Numbered from the stretch's first letter, positions 42,920-51,900 are shown. The stretch: DNA of 64,000 bases from Synergistetes bacterium ADurb.Bin155 (GCA_002070395.1 MWDE01000007.1:23631-87630); one strand, 5' to 3'. The notes: a model not told the origin generated them from the sequence alone. Translations and numbers: made by a program.

Positions 42920-43407
42920 CAATTTGACAGCTCACGCGCTCCCTGTACCAGTAAAAGCGAAAACAGCCCTGTAAAAAAATGTGAATCAAACTCCATCCCA
43001 AGAGCGCCGCCTATTACATAAGGGAAAGGGAAAAGCGACGATCCTGCACCGCCCGCGCGAAGTCGTAAAAAATTCCTTGCGGCCAAAAGCATAGAATCCT
43101 ATCCATCCGCACAAGGCCATCGAGTATCGCCGTTTGTGCGATGCCGAAGATCTACCTTCTCATCCCCATGATCTCTTTCGTAGAGCAGTTTTTTCGATAC
43201 CTTTTTGAAAGGCCTGGAAAGACAAGGTCCGAGTCCATTTTGACTAAGTCAAGTTAATCGACCGAAGAGATGCATTTCGAGAGGTTAGAGTTAAGAAGAC
43301 CGCCCAACAGCCTGCCGCCTAATAGGTTTAAGGCAAGTGATACAATTATTCTGAACGGCATGAAGGGATGGCAAGAGATAGATTAAACTACGACGGGAGG
43401 TTCGATC
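42920..43407. other. long intergenic region, AT-richer, no intact gene
   Basis: This 488-base stretch continues the AT-rich composition of the MFS gene. I see no supported gene; a short open reading around 43119-43210 (HKAIEYRRLCDAED and so on) has no start with a ribosome binding site and may be a remnant. A perfect palindrome at 43240-43252 is the only clear signal before the ribosome binding site of the next gene. Confidence 0.5.
43240..43252. promoter_or_regulatory. perfect palindrome upstream of the FMN/glutamate-synthase-like gene
   Basis: TTGACTAAGTCAA is a perfect 13-bp inverted repeat 155 bases before the gene's start and includes a TTGACT -35-like hexamer. It is a candidate repressor or activator site. 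Confidence 0.4.
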
Positions 43408-44913
43408 ATGACCTTTTCACCCAGTATGAGTTCGGGCTTTACGGCGGCCAGGAACAGGAGCAAGTATATTTCCCCCCAGTCGGGGATGTGCTCCCTGTGC
43501 ACCGAGGAGTGCCCGGGGACTTGCGAGATAGCCCAGGCGGCCGTCCTGGGGAAGATAACGGTTTATCCCACCACCACCGGCGCCAACCAGATCGCGTCGG
43601 AAAAGGATTACCCCATCGATTTTTCCCATTTCAATATAAACGGCCGTTGTTTCGGCGCCCTGGGGGTGGAGGCGGACCTCGAGCACGGGGAGATTTTCAA
43701 CGTCAACCTGGCCTCGGAGTACGGCTATGACAACAAGGTGAAACTCGACCTGCCCATCGTCCTGCCCGCCATCATCAAAATGAACTGGGTCGATTACTTC
43801 GGGGGCGCCGCCATGGCGGGGGTGACCTGCATGATCGGCGAGGATGCCAGGGAGAAAGAGCCCAACCTGGAAATGACGGACGGCAAGATCACGTCCTTCC
43901 CCATGTTGCAGAAAATACACGACAGCTTCCATAAATATTACCGTGGTTCGGGGCAGATGGTGCTCCAGTGCAATGTCGACGACCATCTCACGGGCGTTCC
44001 GGAGATAGCGCTTGAAAAATACGGCTTCGAGGCCCTAGAGTTCAAGTTCGGCCAGGGTGCCAAGGGGACCCAGCCGGTCAACAGGATCAAGAACTACGAC
44101 GAGGCCGTGAAAAAGGTGGAGAAGGGGCACCTCGTCCACCCCGACCCCTTCGATCCCAAGGTGATGGAACTCAAGGAAAAGGGCTGCTGCCCCAACTTCT
44201 ACACCTACGGAAGGCTCCCGATGTGGACCGAGGAGACCATGGCGAAGCGGATTGCCGAGTTGCGGGAAAGGGGTACGAAGAACGTCTACTTCAAGATGGC
44301 CGGCTTCGACCTGGCCGACGTGGAGCGGGTCATCCGCATGGCTATAGAGAACAGGGTCGACATGGTCACCTTCGACGGGGCCGGCGGCGGTTCCGGCTAC
44401 AGCCCCTCGAAGATGATGGACGAATGGTCCCTCCCGACGGTCATGCTTGAAAAGGGTGTCGTCGATATCTGCGACAAACTGGAAAGGCAGGGTAAAACGC
44501 TGCCGGCCATGGTCATCACCGGGGGCTTCATCAGCGAGGACCAGGTATTCAAGGCCCTCGCCTACGGCGACGGGTTCATCAACGCCGTCGGCGTCTGCCG
44601 CGGCGCGATGGCGGCGGCCATGACGGGCAAAACCATCGGCGACGAGATAAAGGCGGGCAGGACGCCGGAATTCTTCAAAAAGTTCGGCGATACCGTCGAC
44701 GAAGTCTTCCGTGACCTGGCCGACCTGAAGGGGGTCTACGGGAAAGAGGCCGAGAACTTCTCGACGGGGGCGATCGGGGTTTTCTCCTACCTTAACAAGC
44801 TGGCCTTCGGTTTGAGGCATTTCGCGGCCTTGAACCGGAAATTCGACCTTATGTACCTGGACAGGAGCGACCTGATCCCGCTCACCTATTACGCCAACGA
44901 CCTGTTGGGCTAG
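43408..44913 (+). CDS. FMN-binding glutamate synthase-family protein
   Basis: A 501-residue protein containing the FMN- and Fe-S-binding synthase domain of glutamate synthase (residues about 130-460), with YFGGAAMAGVTCMIGEDARE, FGQGAKGTQPV and MVTFDGAGGGSGYSP. It lacks the glutaminase domain. The N terminus carries a cysteine cluster CSLCTEECPGTCE (about residues 28-40) that may hold an Fe-S centre. Stand-alone relatives are common in anaerobes and of uncertain function. ATG 43408 follows GGGAGG. It precedes the glycyl radical operon by about 250 bases on the same strand. Confidence 0.88.
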   Translation: MTFSPSMSSGFTAARNRSKYISPQSGMCSLCTEECPGTCEIAQAAVLGKITVYPTTTGANQIASEKDYPIDFSHFNINGRCFGALGVEADLEHGEIFNVNLASEYGYDNKVKLDLPIVLPAIIKMNWVDYFGGAAMAGVTCMIGEDAREKEPNLEMTDGKITSFPMLQKIHDSFHKYYRGSGQMVLQCNVDDHLTGVPEIALEKYGFEALEFKFGQGAKGTQPVNRIKNYDEAVKKVEKGHLVHPDPFDPKVMELKEKGCCPNFYTYGRLPMWTEETMAKRIAELRERGTKNVYFKMAGFDLADVERVIRMAIENRVDMVTFDGAGGGSGYSPSKMMDEWSLPTVMLEKGVVDICDKLERQGKTLPAMVITGGFISEDQVFKALAYGDGFINAVGVCRGAMAAAMTGKTIGDEIKAGRTPEFFKKFGDTVDEVFRDLADLKGVYGKEAENFSTGAIGVFSYLNKLAFGLRHFAALNRKFDLMYLDRSDLIPLTYYANDLLG

Positions 44914-44983
44914 ATGGACCGGCCCCGGCATAGGGGACAAGACGCGGCGGATCCTAAACCCGATAAACGCCGGGGCCCCATTG

Positions 44984-44992
44984 TGCTATAAT
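44984..44992 (+). promoter_or_regulatory. extended -10 promoter of the glycyl radical operon
   Basis: TGCTATAAT is a perfect extended -10 element (TGn then TATAAT at 44987-44992). No good -35 is visible, as is usual for extended -10 promoters. It begins a leader of about 165 bases before the first activase gene. Confidence 0.6.
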
Positions 44993-45064
44993 GACTTACG
45001 TTGAAGCAAGATTTTTGGGAGAGGGTCAAGGACTCTCCTGTTTTGGTGTAGCCATATTGGTAAT

Positions 45065-45128
45065 GCCAAGGACTTATCAGAATGACTTTCGGGGGAAGGT
45101 CTTGTTGAAACCGGCTTCTGTCCTTGGC
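45065..45128 (+). ncRNA. candidate structured leader of the glycyl radical operon
   Basis: GCCAAGGAC (45065-45073) pairs perfectly with GTCCTTGGC (45120-45128) and encloses a second stem (GACTTTC with GAAGGTC, 45084-45090 and 45095-45101). An upstream copy of CAAGGAC at 45027-45033, within its own small hairpin (GGAGAG/CTCTCC), could compete for the same complement. That gives two exclusive folds, the pattern of a riboswitch or attenuator. No known class is recognised. Confidence 0.4.
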
Positions 45129-45164
45129 GCCGATCTCGATACTGGCCGGAAAAGGGGAACCCTG

Positions 45165-45974
45165 ATGTCGTCTGGAACCGCCGACGAGAAAGGAATGATC
45201 TATAAGATAGCCCGTTACGCCATCCATGATGGACCGGGGATCCGCACCACCGTTTTTTTGAAAGGCTGCCCCGCCCGCTGCCTCTGGTGCTGTAACCCCG
45301 AGTCGCAGCGCAAGGAACCGGAACTGGCGAAAAAGGTAGAGTTGTGCCGGACCTGCCCCGCCGACGCGCTGGAATGGATAGGTCGGGAGATCACCGCCTC
45401 TGACTTACTCCGAGAAGTAGAACCTGACCGCCCTTTTTGGCGAAGGTCGGGAGGGGGCGTGACCCTTTCCGGTGGTGAACCTCTTTTCCAACCCCGGTTC
45501 GTGAAGCGATTCCTTCAACTTTGCCGGGAAAAACACATACACACCGCCTTGGAGAGCAGCCTTTTCGGCGACTGGAAGTTCCTGGAAGAATTGATGGATC
45601 TCGTCGATTTCTTCCAGTTTGACTTGAAGGCCATGGATCCCGAGGAGCACCTTCAATTGACCGGTCTCGACAACCGGGTCATTTTGGATAATGCCGCCAG
45701 GCTCCTCAGGAGCGATAAACCGCTCCTGGCAAGGATACCCCTCGTTCCCGGTTGCAACGATGGGGAGTCCAATCTTCGTGAACTGGGGGCTTTCCTGGAA
45801 CGGCATCGCCCCGGGGCCCACCTGGAGGTCCTACCTTACCACCGCATGGGAGTCGGCCGATACGAGGAGTTGGGCAGACCCTACCCCTTGCCGGATACTC
45901 TCCCGCCGACGGAGGAAGAGATGGAGAGGGCCTTGGGGATACTGAAAGATTATGCTATCCGGGTTATCAACTAG
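45165..45974 (+). CDS. glycyl-radical enzyme activating protein 1 (short form)
   Basis: A 269-residue radical SAM activase that installs the glycyl radical. The SAM cluster motif is CPARCLWC (C35, C39, C42), followed by GGGVTLSGGEPLFQP, the substrate/SAM-binding region. Unlike most activases of non-PFL glycyl radical enzymes it lacks the two-cluster ferredoxin insert; only CRTC (C61, C64) remains of it, so it resembles PFL activase in build. ATG 45165 follows AAAAGGGGAACCC; the open frame extends upstream through the leader without support. It ends 13 bases before GRE 1, its likely partner. Confidence 0.88.
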   Translation: MSSGTADEKGMIYKIARYAIHDGPGIRTTVFLKGCPARCLWCCNPESQRKEPELAKKVELCRTCPADALEWIGREITASDLLREVEPDRPFWRRSGGGVTLSGGEPLFQPRFVKRFLQLCREKHIHTALESSLFGDWKFLEELMDLVDFFQFDLKAMDPEEHLQLTGLDNRVILDNAARLLRSDKPLLARIPLVPGCNDGESNLRELGAFLERHRPGAHLEVLPYHRMGVGRYEELGRPYPLPDTLPPTEEEMERALGILKDYAIRVIN

Positions 45975-45987
45975 GGAGGTCGATAGC

Positions 45988-48378
45988 GTGCCCAAGACAG
46001 CCACGAAAAGACGCGAACAGACCGTTGAACGGATCGCATCAATGAGAAAGAGGATGATTCTCGAACAGCCCACGGAACTACTCCCTGAAAGGGCCCTCTT
46101 GGTCACCCAGGCCTACGAGGAGCACGTCGCCGAGCCGGCCTTGCTGCAGCGGGCCTACGCCCTGCAGAAGGTGCTCTCGGAAATGACCCTTTTCATGGAT
46201 GATGACGAACTTTTCGTCGGCCACCCTTCGCCGCAACCCCGGTCACCCATCGTCTGCCCGGAATTCGGCGCCCGCTGGATCCTGGAGGACCTGGATAACT
46301 TCGCCACTCGCAGCGCCGACGCCGTGGGGCTCACGGAAGAGAATAAGATCCTTTTGAGAGACTGCCTGACCAAGTGGGAACGGAGTTCCCTGGATGCCGT
46401 CGTCGACCGGCTGATCTCCCAGGAGGTCAAGGACGCACTCGAAGAGGGAATGATCACTGTCGGCGGCCGAGGGACGGCCCAGGGCAACATCTCCATAAAC
46501 TACAGGAAGCTGCTCGCCAAGGGCCTCCGGGGGATCATCGACGAGATCGACGAAAAGCTGCGTACGGCTGCACCCAAGGATATCGACGGGACGAAGAAAC
46601 GGACCTTCTGGAAAGCCGCCCGGATCAGCTGCGAAGCCGTGATCGATTTCGCCCACCGCTACGCTGACCTGGCCGCCCGGAAGGCCGCCGGGACCGACGA
46701 CACCCGGAGGAAGGAGGAACTCCTCCAGATAAGCGAAATCCTGAGGCGGGTCCCCGAGTTCCCGGCGACGACCTTCCGGGAGGCTGTCCAATCGGTATGG
46801 CTCGTCTATTCGGTGCTTCATATCGAGTCGGACCCCCACGCCATACTCCTGGGGCGCGTCGACCAGTATCTGTATCCTTTCTACCTGAAAGACAAGGCTG
46901 ATGGCCGCATCACCGATGAGGACGTGGTGGAGCTCCTGGCCACCCTCTGGATAAAGTGCACCGCTATCATCAAGCTCATGGATTCAGTCACCACTCGTAC
47001 TTTCGCCGGTTTTCCGCTTTTCCAGAATGTGACCATCGGCGGCCAGGGGAGCCACGGGGAAGACGCCTCCAACGAGCTATCCAGGCTCATCCTCGATGCG
47101 GCCCTCGTCGCCCGCGTCACCCAGCCCTCCATCGGCTTCCGCTACCACAACAAGGTGGACCCGGACCTGCTGCAAAAAGTGGCAGAGACGATCCGAGAGG
47201 GACTGGGCTACCCCGCCATCATGAACGACGGGTGCATAATCCCCAAGCACCTTATCCGGGGGACCACCCTGGAAGAGGCCCGCAACTACTGCACCAACTG
47301 CGTCGAGACCGATATCGAGGGGATGACCGATTCCCGCGCCCATTCGGGCTATGTCAACTTCCCCAAGTGCTTCCTGCTGGCGATGAACGACGGCGTCGAC
47401 CCCGAATCCGGCCGCCGGGTCGGGCCCTCGACGGGGAAACTCGAGTCCTTCACCTCCTTCGACGAACTTTTCTCGGCCTACAAGACCCAGGTGGCCCATT
47501 TCACCAAGCTCATCGTCGATGCCTACGACCTGGTTGACGGGGCTCACGCCGTCCATACTCCCGAGCCTTTCATGTCGAGTCTCCTCGATGACTGCATCGA
47601 ACGGGGAATGAGTCGCCAGGAAGGCGGGGTCCGGTACAACTTTTCGGGGATCTTCGGTGTCGGCCTCGCCTCCGTGGCCGATTCCATGGCGGCGGTGCGC
47701 CGGTTGTGCTTCGATGACCGATCGGTGCCCCCTTCGAAAATGCTAGAAGCGCTGAAAAACAACTTCCAGGGCGAGGAAACCCTCCTCGACGCCTGCGAGA
47801 AGGCGCCCAAGTTCGGCAACGATGACGACTACGTCGACCTCATCGCCCGCGACGCTGCCCATGTCTTTTGCAGCGAGGTGACCCAGTACCCCTGCATGAG
47901 GGGCGGTTTCTACATCCCCGAGCTTCACTCCGTCTCGACTCACGTCTACTTCGGTGAGGTCACCGGGGCCACTCCCGACGGCCGCCCCAGGGGCATCGCC
48001 TTCTCCGACGGCGCCTCCCCCGTGGGTGGCAGGGACCACAAGGGCCCCACGGCGGCAGTGCGGTCGATGACCAAGATCGACCACCAGGAAGTCCTCCAGG
48101 GGGTCCTTTACAACCAGAAGTTCTCCAGGAGCCTCCTGAGAAAGCCCGGCGAAGTGGGGGCCTTCACCGATTACATCCGCTCCTACTGCGACCTGGGAGG
48201 CCACCACATCCAGTTCAACATGATCTCCACCGAGGAATTGCGGAAAGCCCAGGAGAACCCCTCGGCCTTCCGCGACCTGATAGTACGGGTGGCAGGGTAC
48301 AGCGCCTATTTCACCGAGCTCAACCGCAACACCCAGGATGAGATCATCGCCCGTACGGAGTACGAGGAGCTCTCCTAA
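45988..48378 (+). CDS. glycyl radical enzyme 1 (dehydratase/lyase type, substrate unknown)
   Basis: A 796-residue pyruvate-formate-lyase-like enzyme. The thiyl cysteine is C438 and the catalytic glutamate E440 in NCVETDIEG; the glycyl radical site is G770 in RVAGYSAYF near the C terminus. The CVE motif is that of glycerol/diol dehydratase, choline lyase, hydroxyproline dehydratase and related lyases; PFL has CC without the glutamate. HSGYVNFPKCFLLAMNDGVD and GRRVGPSTG also resemble the hydroxyproline dehydratase/choline lyase groups, but the residue before the cysteine is N rather than the usual G. Start GTG 45988 follows AGGGAGG by eight bases. Substrate cannot be assigned. Confidence 0.9.
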   Translation: MPKTATKRREQTVERIASMRKRMILEQPTELLPERALLVTQAYEEHVAEPALLQRAYALQKVLSEMTLFMDDDELFVGHPSPQPRSPIVCPEFGARWILEDLDNFATRSADAVGLTEENKILLRDCLTKWERSSLDAVVDRLISQEVKDALEEGMITVGGRGTAQGNISINYRKLLAKGLRGIIDEIDEKLRTAAPKDIDGTKKRTFWKAARISCEAVIDFAHRYADLAARKAAGTDDTRRKEELLQISEILRRVPEFPATTFREAVQSVWLVYSVLHIESDPHAILLGRVDQYLYPFYLKDKADGRITDEDVVELLATLWIKCTAIIKLMDSVTTRTFAGFPLFQNVTIGGQGSHGEDASNELSRLILDAALVARVTQPSIGFRYHNKVDPDLLQKVAETIREGLGYPAIMNDGCIIPKHLIRGTTLEEARNYCTNCVETDIEGMTDSRAHSGYVNFPKCFLLAMNDGVDPESGRRVGPSTGKLESFTSFDELFSAYKTQVAHFTKLIVDAYDLVDGAHAVHTPEPFMSSLLDDCIERGMSRQEGGVRYNFSGIFGVGLASVADSMAAVRRLCFDDRSVPPSKMLEALKNNFQGEETLLDACEKAPKFGNDDDYVDLIARDAAHVFCSEVTQYPCMRGGFYIPELHSVSTHVYFGEVTGATPDGRPRGIAFSDGASPVGGRDHKGPTAAVRSMTKIDHQEVLQGVLYNQKFSRSLLRKPGEVGAFTDYIRSYCDLGGHHIQFNMISTEELRKAQENPSAFRDLIVRVAGYSAYFTELNRNTQDEIIARTEYEELS

Positions 48379-48408
48379 TTTCAAGAAAGGGATCTGGAGG
48401 TGTCGATA

Positions 48409-50808
48409 ATGGCTAACAGTTTCAATGCACCCTACGCGGACCGGATAAACAGGTTAAAGGAGAAGGTGCTGACCACCTACCCCGAGATCGACCTTGAGAA
48501 CGCGAGGATCCTCACACAAAGCTTCCATGAAACCGAGGGGGAGGTCTTTGTCCTGAGGAAGGCCAAGGCTTTCCGGCGCCAGTGCCAGGAGAAGACCGTG
48601 GAGATCTGGGACGATGAACTGATCGTAGGCAACGCCGGCAGCAAGATCCGCGGCGGTATCCTCTCCGCCGACGTCTGCTGGTCCGTGCTCGACAAGGAGT
48701 TGGACACGATCAACACCCGCCCCTACGACAAATTCCACCTCCGGCCGGAGGACCGGAAGATCTTCGAGGAGGAGATCCGCCCCTATTGGAAAGGGCGCTC
48801 CAATTACGAGGCTTGGCTGGCCCAGATACCTGAGGATGTGGCCGCCTTGAGGGACAACGGCGCGCTTTATATCGACAAGAAGGCCGTCCGCGGCTGGGGC
48901 GAAGTGACGGCCGGTTACGAGTGGTTCATAAAGAACGGCGTCAACGGGATCGTCAAGCTCGTGGAGGCCCAGAAGGCGGGCCTGGACGCGACACGGCCCG
49001 GCGACTACGAAAAGGAGGCCTACCTTGACTCGCTGCTCGTCGTGGCCGAAGGGATGCTGACCCTGGCAGAACGCTATGCCCTCGAAGCCGATCGCCTGGC
49101 CTCGGCCGAGAAGGACCCGGCCCGCCGGAGAGAGCTCCGGAAGATCGCCGAGATCTGCAGGCACGTCCCGGCCCAGCCGGCCTGCACCTTCCACGAGGCG
49201 CTGCAGTCCTTCTACTTTTACCAGATCTTCCTGTTCATGGAACAGAACGCCGCCGCCTACAACCCCGGCAGGATGGACCAGTACCTGTACCCCTACTACA
49301 AGGCCGATCACGACGCGGGGCGCATCACTCCCGAGGAAGCCCAGGAACTGCTGGATTGCCTTTGGGTCAAGTTCTCCGAACAGTGCCTGTTCCAGGACGG
49401 CAAGTCGGCCGAGTACTCTTCGGGGTACCCCATGTTCCAGAACCTTTGCGCCGGCGGTGTGGACCACCAGGGCAGGGACGCCGTCAACGACCTCTCCTAC
49501 ATGATCCTCCAGGCGACGATGGATACCCAGCTCTACCAGCCCTCGCTCTCGGTGCGGTATAACATGGCCAAGAACCCCGACGCCTTCCTTCGCAAGATCG
49601 TCGACCTCATCAGCCTGGGGACGGGTTTTCCCGCCTTCCACAATGACGAGGTCGGCATCAGGATGCTCATGAACAAGGGGGTCCCCCTTCGGGAGGCCCT
49701 CGATTGGAACCCCGGGGGATGCGTCGAGACGAACCTGGCCGGGAAGCTCCGGGCCTATTCCGCCTTGGCTGATATCAACCTCGGGAGCGTGGTGGAGTAC
49801 GTGCTCCTCGGCGGGAAATGCCGCAAGACGGGCGCCCAGGTGAGCATCGACACGGGCGACCCCAGGTCCTTCGCCACCTGGGAGGAATTCGAGGAGGCCC
49901 TCAAGGCTCAGCTCCATTACGTCATCCGGGTCGTCGTCAAGGCCAGCCATATCATCGACGAGATCTGCATGGACCGCCCCGTGCCGGCCCTGTCCTTCAG
50001 CTTCGAGGAATGCATCACCAGCGCCAAGGATTACGCCTGGGGCGGAGCCAAGTACAACACGGGCAACGGCATCATTTGCATCGGCGTCGCCGACCTGATC
50101 AACAGCGCCGCCGCCGTGCGCCATCTCGTATACGAGACAAAAGCCCTCACCATGGGCGAGCTCCTCGAGGCCCTGGACCGCGATTTCGAAGGCCGCGAGG
50201 AGACCCTCCGGCTCTGCCGGGAGGCGCCGAAGTACGGCAACGACGACCCCCGCGTCGACGACCTGGCGGCGGATCTTTTCTCCTACATCGCCGACGAGAT
50301 CGAAAACTACCGCAGCAAGTTCGGCGTAATGACCCCCGGCATCCTTCCCGTCTCAGGGAACACCCCCTTCGGGAAGGAAGTGGGCGCCCTGCCTTCGGGA
50401 CGGCGGGCGTGGAAACCCCTCGCCGACGGGGTCAGTCCCAACGGGGGAACAGACCTGAACGGCCCCAGCGCCGTCCTCAAGTCCGTCGCCAACATCCCCC
50501 ACGACCGGTTCGTCCAGGGGACGCTGCTGAACATGAAGATCGATCCTGAAATGCTCCACACCGAGAACGGGATCATCCGGTTCATGGCCCTGCTGAAGAG
50601 CCTTTACTCCCTGGGGATCTATCATGCCCAGTTCAACGTCGTCGACCAGTCCAAACTGATCGACGCCCAGAAGAACCCCGAAAATTATAAGGGGCTCCTT
50701 GTCCGCGTCGCCGGTTACACGGCCTTCTTTGTCGAACTGGGCAAGGACGTCCAGGACGAGATCATAGCCAGGACGGTTCACGGAGAGAAACCCTCCAGGA
50801 CCTGCTGA
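48409..50808 (+). CDS. glycyl radical enzyme 2 (decarboxylase/lyase type, substrate unknown)
   Basis: A 799-residue glycyl radical enzyme with C438 and E440 in NPGGCVETNLAGK and the glycyl residue G769 in RVAGYTAFF. It is clearly a different subfamily from GRE 1, its upstream neighbour: the DWNPGGCVETNLAGKLR region (in parts) with the following INLGSVVEY resembles what I remember of arylacetate decarboxylase-like and hydroxyproline-dehydratase-like proteins, but it is shorter than known 4-hydroxyphenylacetate decarboxylases, and no small Fe-S subunit gene is present. ATG 48409 follows GGAGGTG. It is 30 bases downstream of GRE 1. Substrate is unknown. Confidence 0.9.
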   Translation: MANSFNAPYADRINRLKEKVLTTYPEIDLENARILTQSFHETEGEVFVLRKAKAFRRQCQEKTVEIWDDELIVGNAGSKIRGGILSADVCWSVLDKELDTINTRPYDKFHLRPEDRKIFEEEIRPYWKGRSNYEAWLAQIPEDVAALRDNGALYIDKKAVRGWGEVTAGYEWFIKNGVNGIVKLVEAQKAGLDATRPGDYEKEAYLDSLLVVAEGMLTLAERYALEADRLASAEKDPARRRELRKIAEICRHVPAQPACTFHEALQSFYFYQIFLFMEQNAAAYNPGRMDQYLYPYYKADHDAGRITPEEAQELLDCLWVKFSEQCLFQDGKSAEYSSGYPMFQNLCAGGVDHQGRDAVNDLSYMILQATMDTQLYQPSLSVRYNMAKNPDAFLRKIVDLISLGTGFPAFHNDEVGIRMLMNKGVPLREALDWNPGGCVETNLAGKLRAYSALADINLGSVVEYVLLGGKCRKTGAQVSIDTGDPRSFATWEEFEEALKAQLHYVIRVVVKASHIIDEICMDRPVPALSFSFEECITSAKDYAWGGAKYNTGNGIICIGVADLINSAAAVRHLVYETKALTMGELLEALDRDFEGREETLRLCREAPKYGNDDPRVDDLAADLFSYIADEIENYRSKFGVMTPGILPVSGNTPFGKEVGALPSGRRAWKPLADGVSPNGGTDLNGPSAVLKSVANIPHDRFVQGTLLNMKIDPEMLHTENGIIRFMALLKSLYSLGIYHAQFNVVDQSKLIDAQKNPENYKGLLVRVAGYTAFFVELGKDVQDEIIARTVHGEKPSRTC

Positions 50809-50822
50809 TTTAGCAATTCCGA

Positions 50823-50848
50823 GGCGGCGGAGTTCCCGCTTCGCCGCC
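50823..50848 (+). repeat. intercistronic stem-loop between GRE 2 and activase 2
   Basis: GGCGGCG (50823-50829) pairs with CGCCGCC (50842-50848). No T run follows, so this is more likely an mRNA-stabilising or processing hairpin than a terminator; it may lower activase levels relative to the enzyme. Confidence 0.5.
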
Positions 50849-50891
50849 CCGGTCACTTCCGATCCAAGGATCGAACCAGGGGAGTCATGCC

Positions 50892-51860
50892 ATGAATATC
50901 CTTACAAAAGGGACCGACGGAGAACGGGTCGGCAGGGTGCTGCGGATCGAGAGGTCCTCCATCCATGATGGGACGGGGCTGAGAACGGTCGTTTTTTTAA
51001 AGGGCTGCCCCCTGCGCTGTCTCTGGTGTTCCACTCCTGAGTCTCAAAACCCTCTGCCCGAGAAAGGCTACGCCGAGGAACGCTGCACCCTGTGCGGCCT
51101 CTGCATTGAAAACTGTCCTCAGGGGGCCCTGAGCCTCGATGAGGCGGGCAAGAGGATCGTCACCGACCGGGATAAGTGCGTCAATTGTTTCGAGTGTGTC
51201 AGGGTCTGTCCCTCCGGTGCGATGAAAAGCTACGGGGGCTTCATGACCGTCGACGAGGTGGTGGAGGAGGTCGAAAAGGATGCCGTCTTCTACTTCCATT
51301 CCGGCGGAGGCGTCACCATCAGCGGCGGGGAACCTCTGGACCAACCTGAGTTCGTCCAGGCCCTCCTGCGGGAATGCCAAAAGCACGGTATCCACCGCGC
51401 CCTGGAAACGAGCTTTTTCGCCCCCTGGGAAACGATCGAACCTCTGCTCCCTCTGGTGAACCTGCTTTTCGTGGATATGAAGCACTCCATGCCCGAAGAA
51501 CACCGACGCCTTACCGGGGTCGACAACAACCTGATCGTTGAAAACATCCTCAAGGCCGATGCCTCGGAGTATTCCTTTGACCTCGTCATCCGTACCCCCC
51601 TGGTCCCAGGGCTAAACGATTCGGAAGAGGCCCTCGCCAAAGCGGCGCATTTTCTCAAAGACTTGAGAAAACTGAAAGAGGTGGAATTTTTGGCCTATCA
51701 CCGTCTTGGCACCGACACCTACGCTCACCTGGGGATTCCTTATCCCCTGAACGAGATAAAAAGTCCGAGCAAGGATTTCATGCTATCCAAGGCAAGGTTT
51801 TTCATGTCAGAGGCCAAGGGAATCCCCGTCGCGATCAACGGAGTCCCCGTAAACCCCTAA
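50892..51860 (+). CDS. glycyl-radical enzyme activating protein 2 (ferredoxin-insert form)
   Basis: A 322-residue activase. The radical SAM cysteines are C39, C43 and C46 in CPLRCLWC; a two-cluster ferredoxin insert follows (C65, C68, C71, C75 and C96, C99, C102, C106), then GGGVTISGGEPLDQP. This is the typical build for activases of dehydratase/decarboxylase-type glycyl radical enzymes. It follows GRE 2 by 83 bases and probably activates it. The ATG at 50892 has GGGGAG upstream. Confidence 0.93.
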   Translation: MNILTKGTDGERVGRVLRIERSSIHDGTGLRTVVFLKGCPLRCLWCSTPESQNPLPEKGYAEERCTLCGLCIENCPQGALSLDEAGKRIVTDRDKCVNCFECVRVCPSGAMKSYGGFMTVDEVVEEVEKDAVFYFHSGGGVTISGGEPLDQPEFVQALLRECQKHGIHRALETSFFAPWETIEPLLPLVNLLFVDMKHSMPEEHRRLTGVDNNLIVENILKADASEYSFDLVIRTPLVPGLNDSEEALAKAAHFLKDLRKLKEVEFLAYHRLGTDTYAHLGIPYPLNEIKSPSKDFMLSKARFFMSEAKGIPVAINGVPVNP

Positions 51861-51900
51861 CAATCTGAACACATACCTTAGCTTTTGGGGAGGACCCGCC

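Noticed and set aside
43119..43210. Short reading HKAIEYRRLCDAED in the AT-rich gap
   Set aside because: No start with ribosome binding site, interrupted by stops on both sides and no recognisable family.
45017..45039. GGGAGAG and CTCTCC pair reminiscent of a glycine riboswitch
   Set aside because: The conserved core of the glycine aptamer is missing; only a short hairpin remains.
45988..48378. Annotation of GRE 1 as pyruvate formate-lyase
   Set aside because: PFL has two adjacent catalytic cysteines and no glutamate two residues on; this protein has CVE, the lyase/dehydratase pattern.
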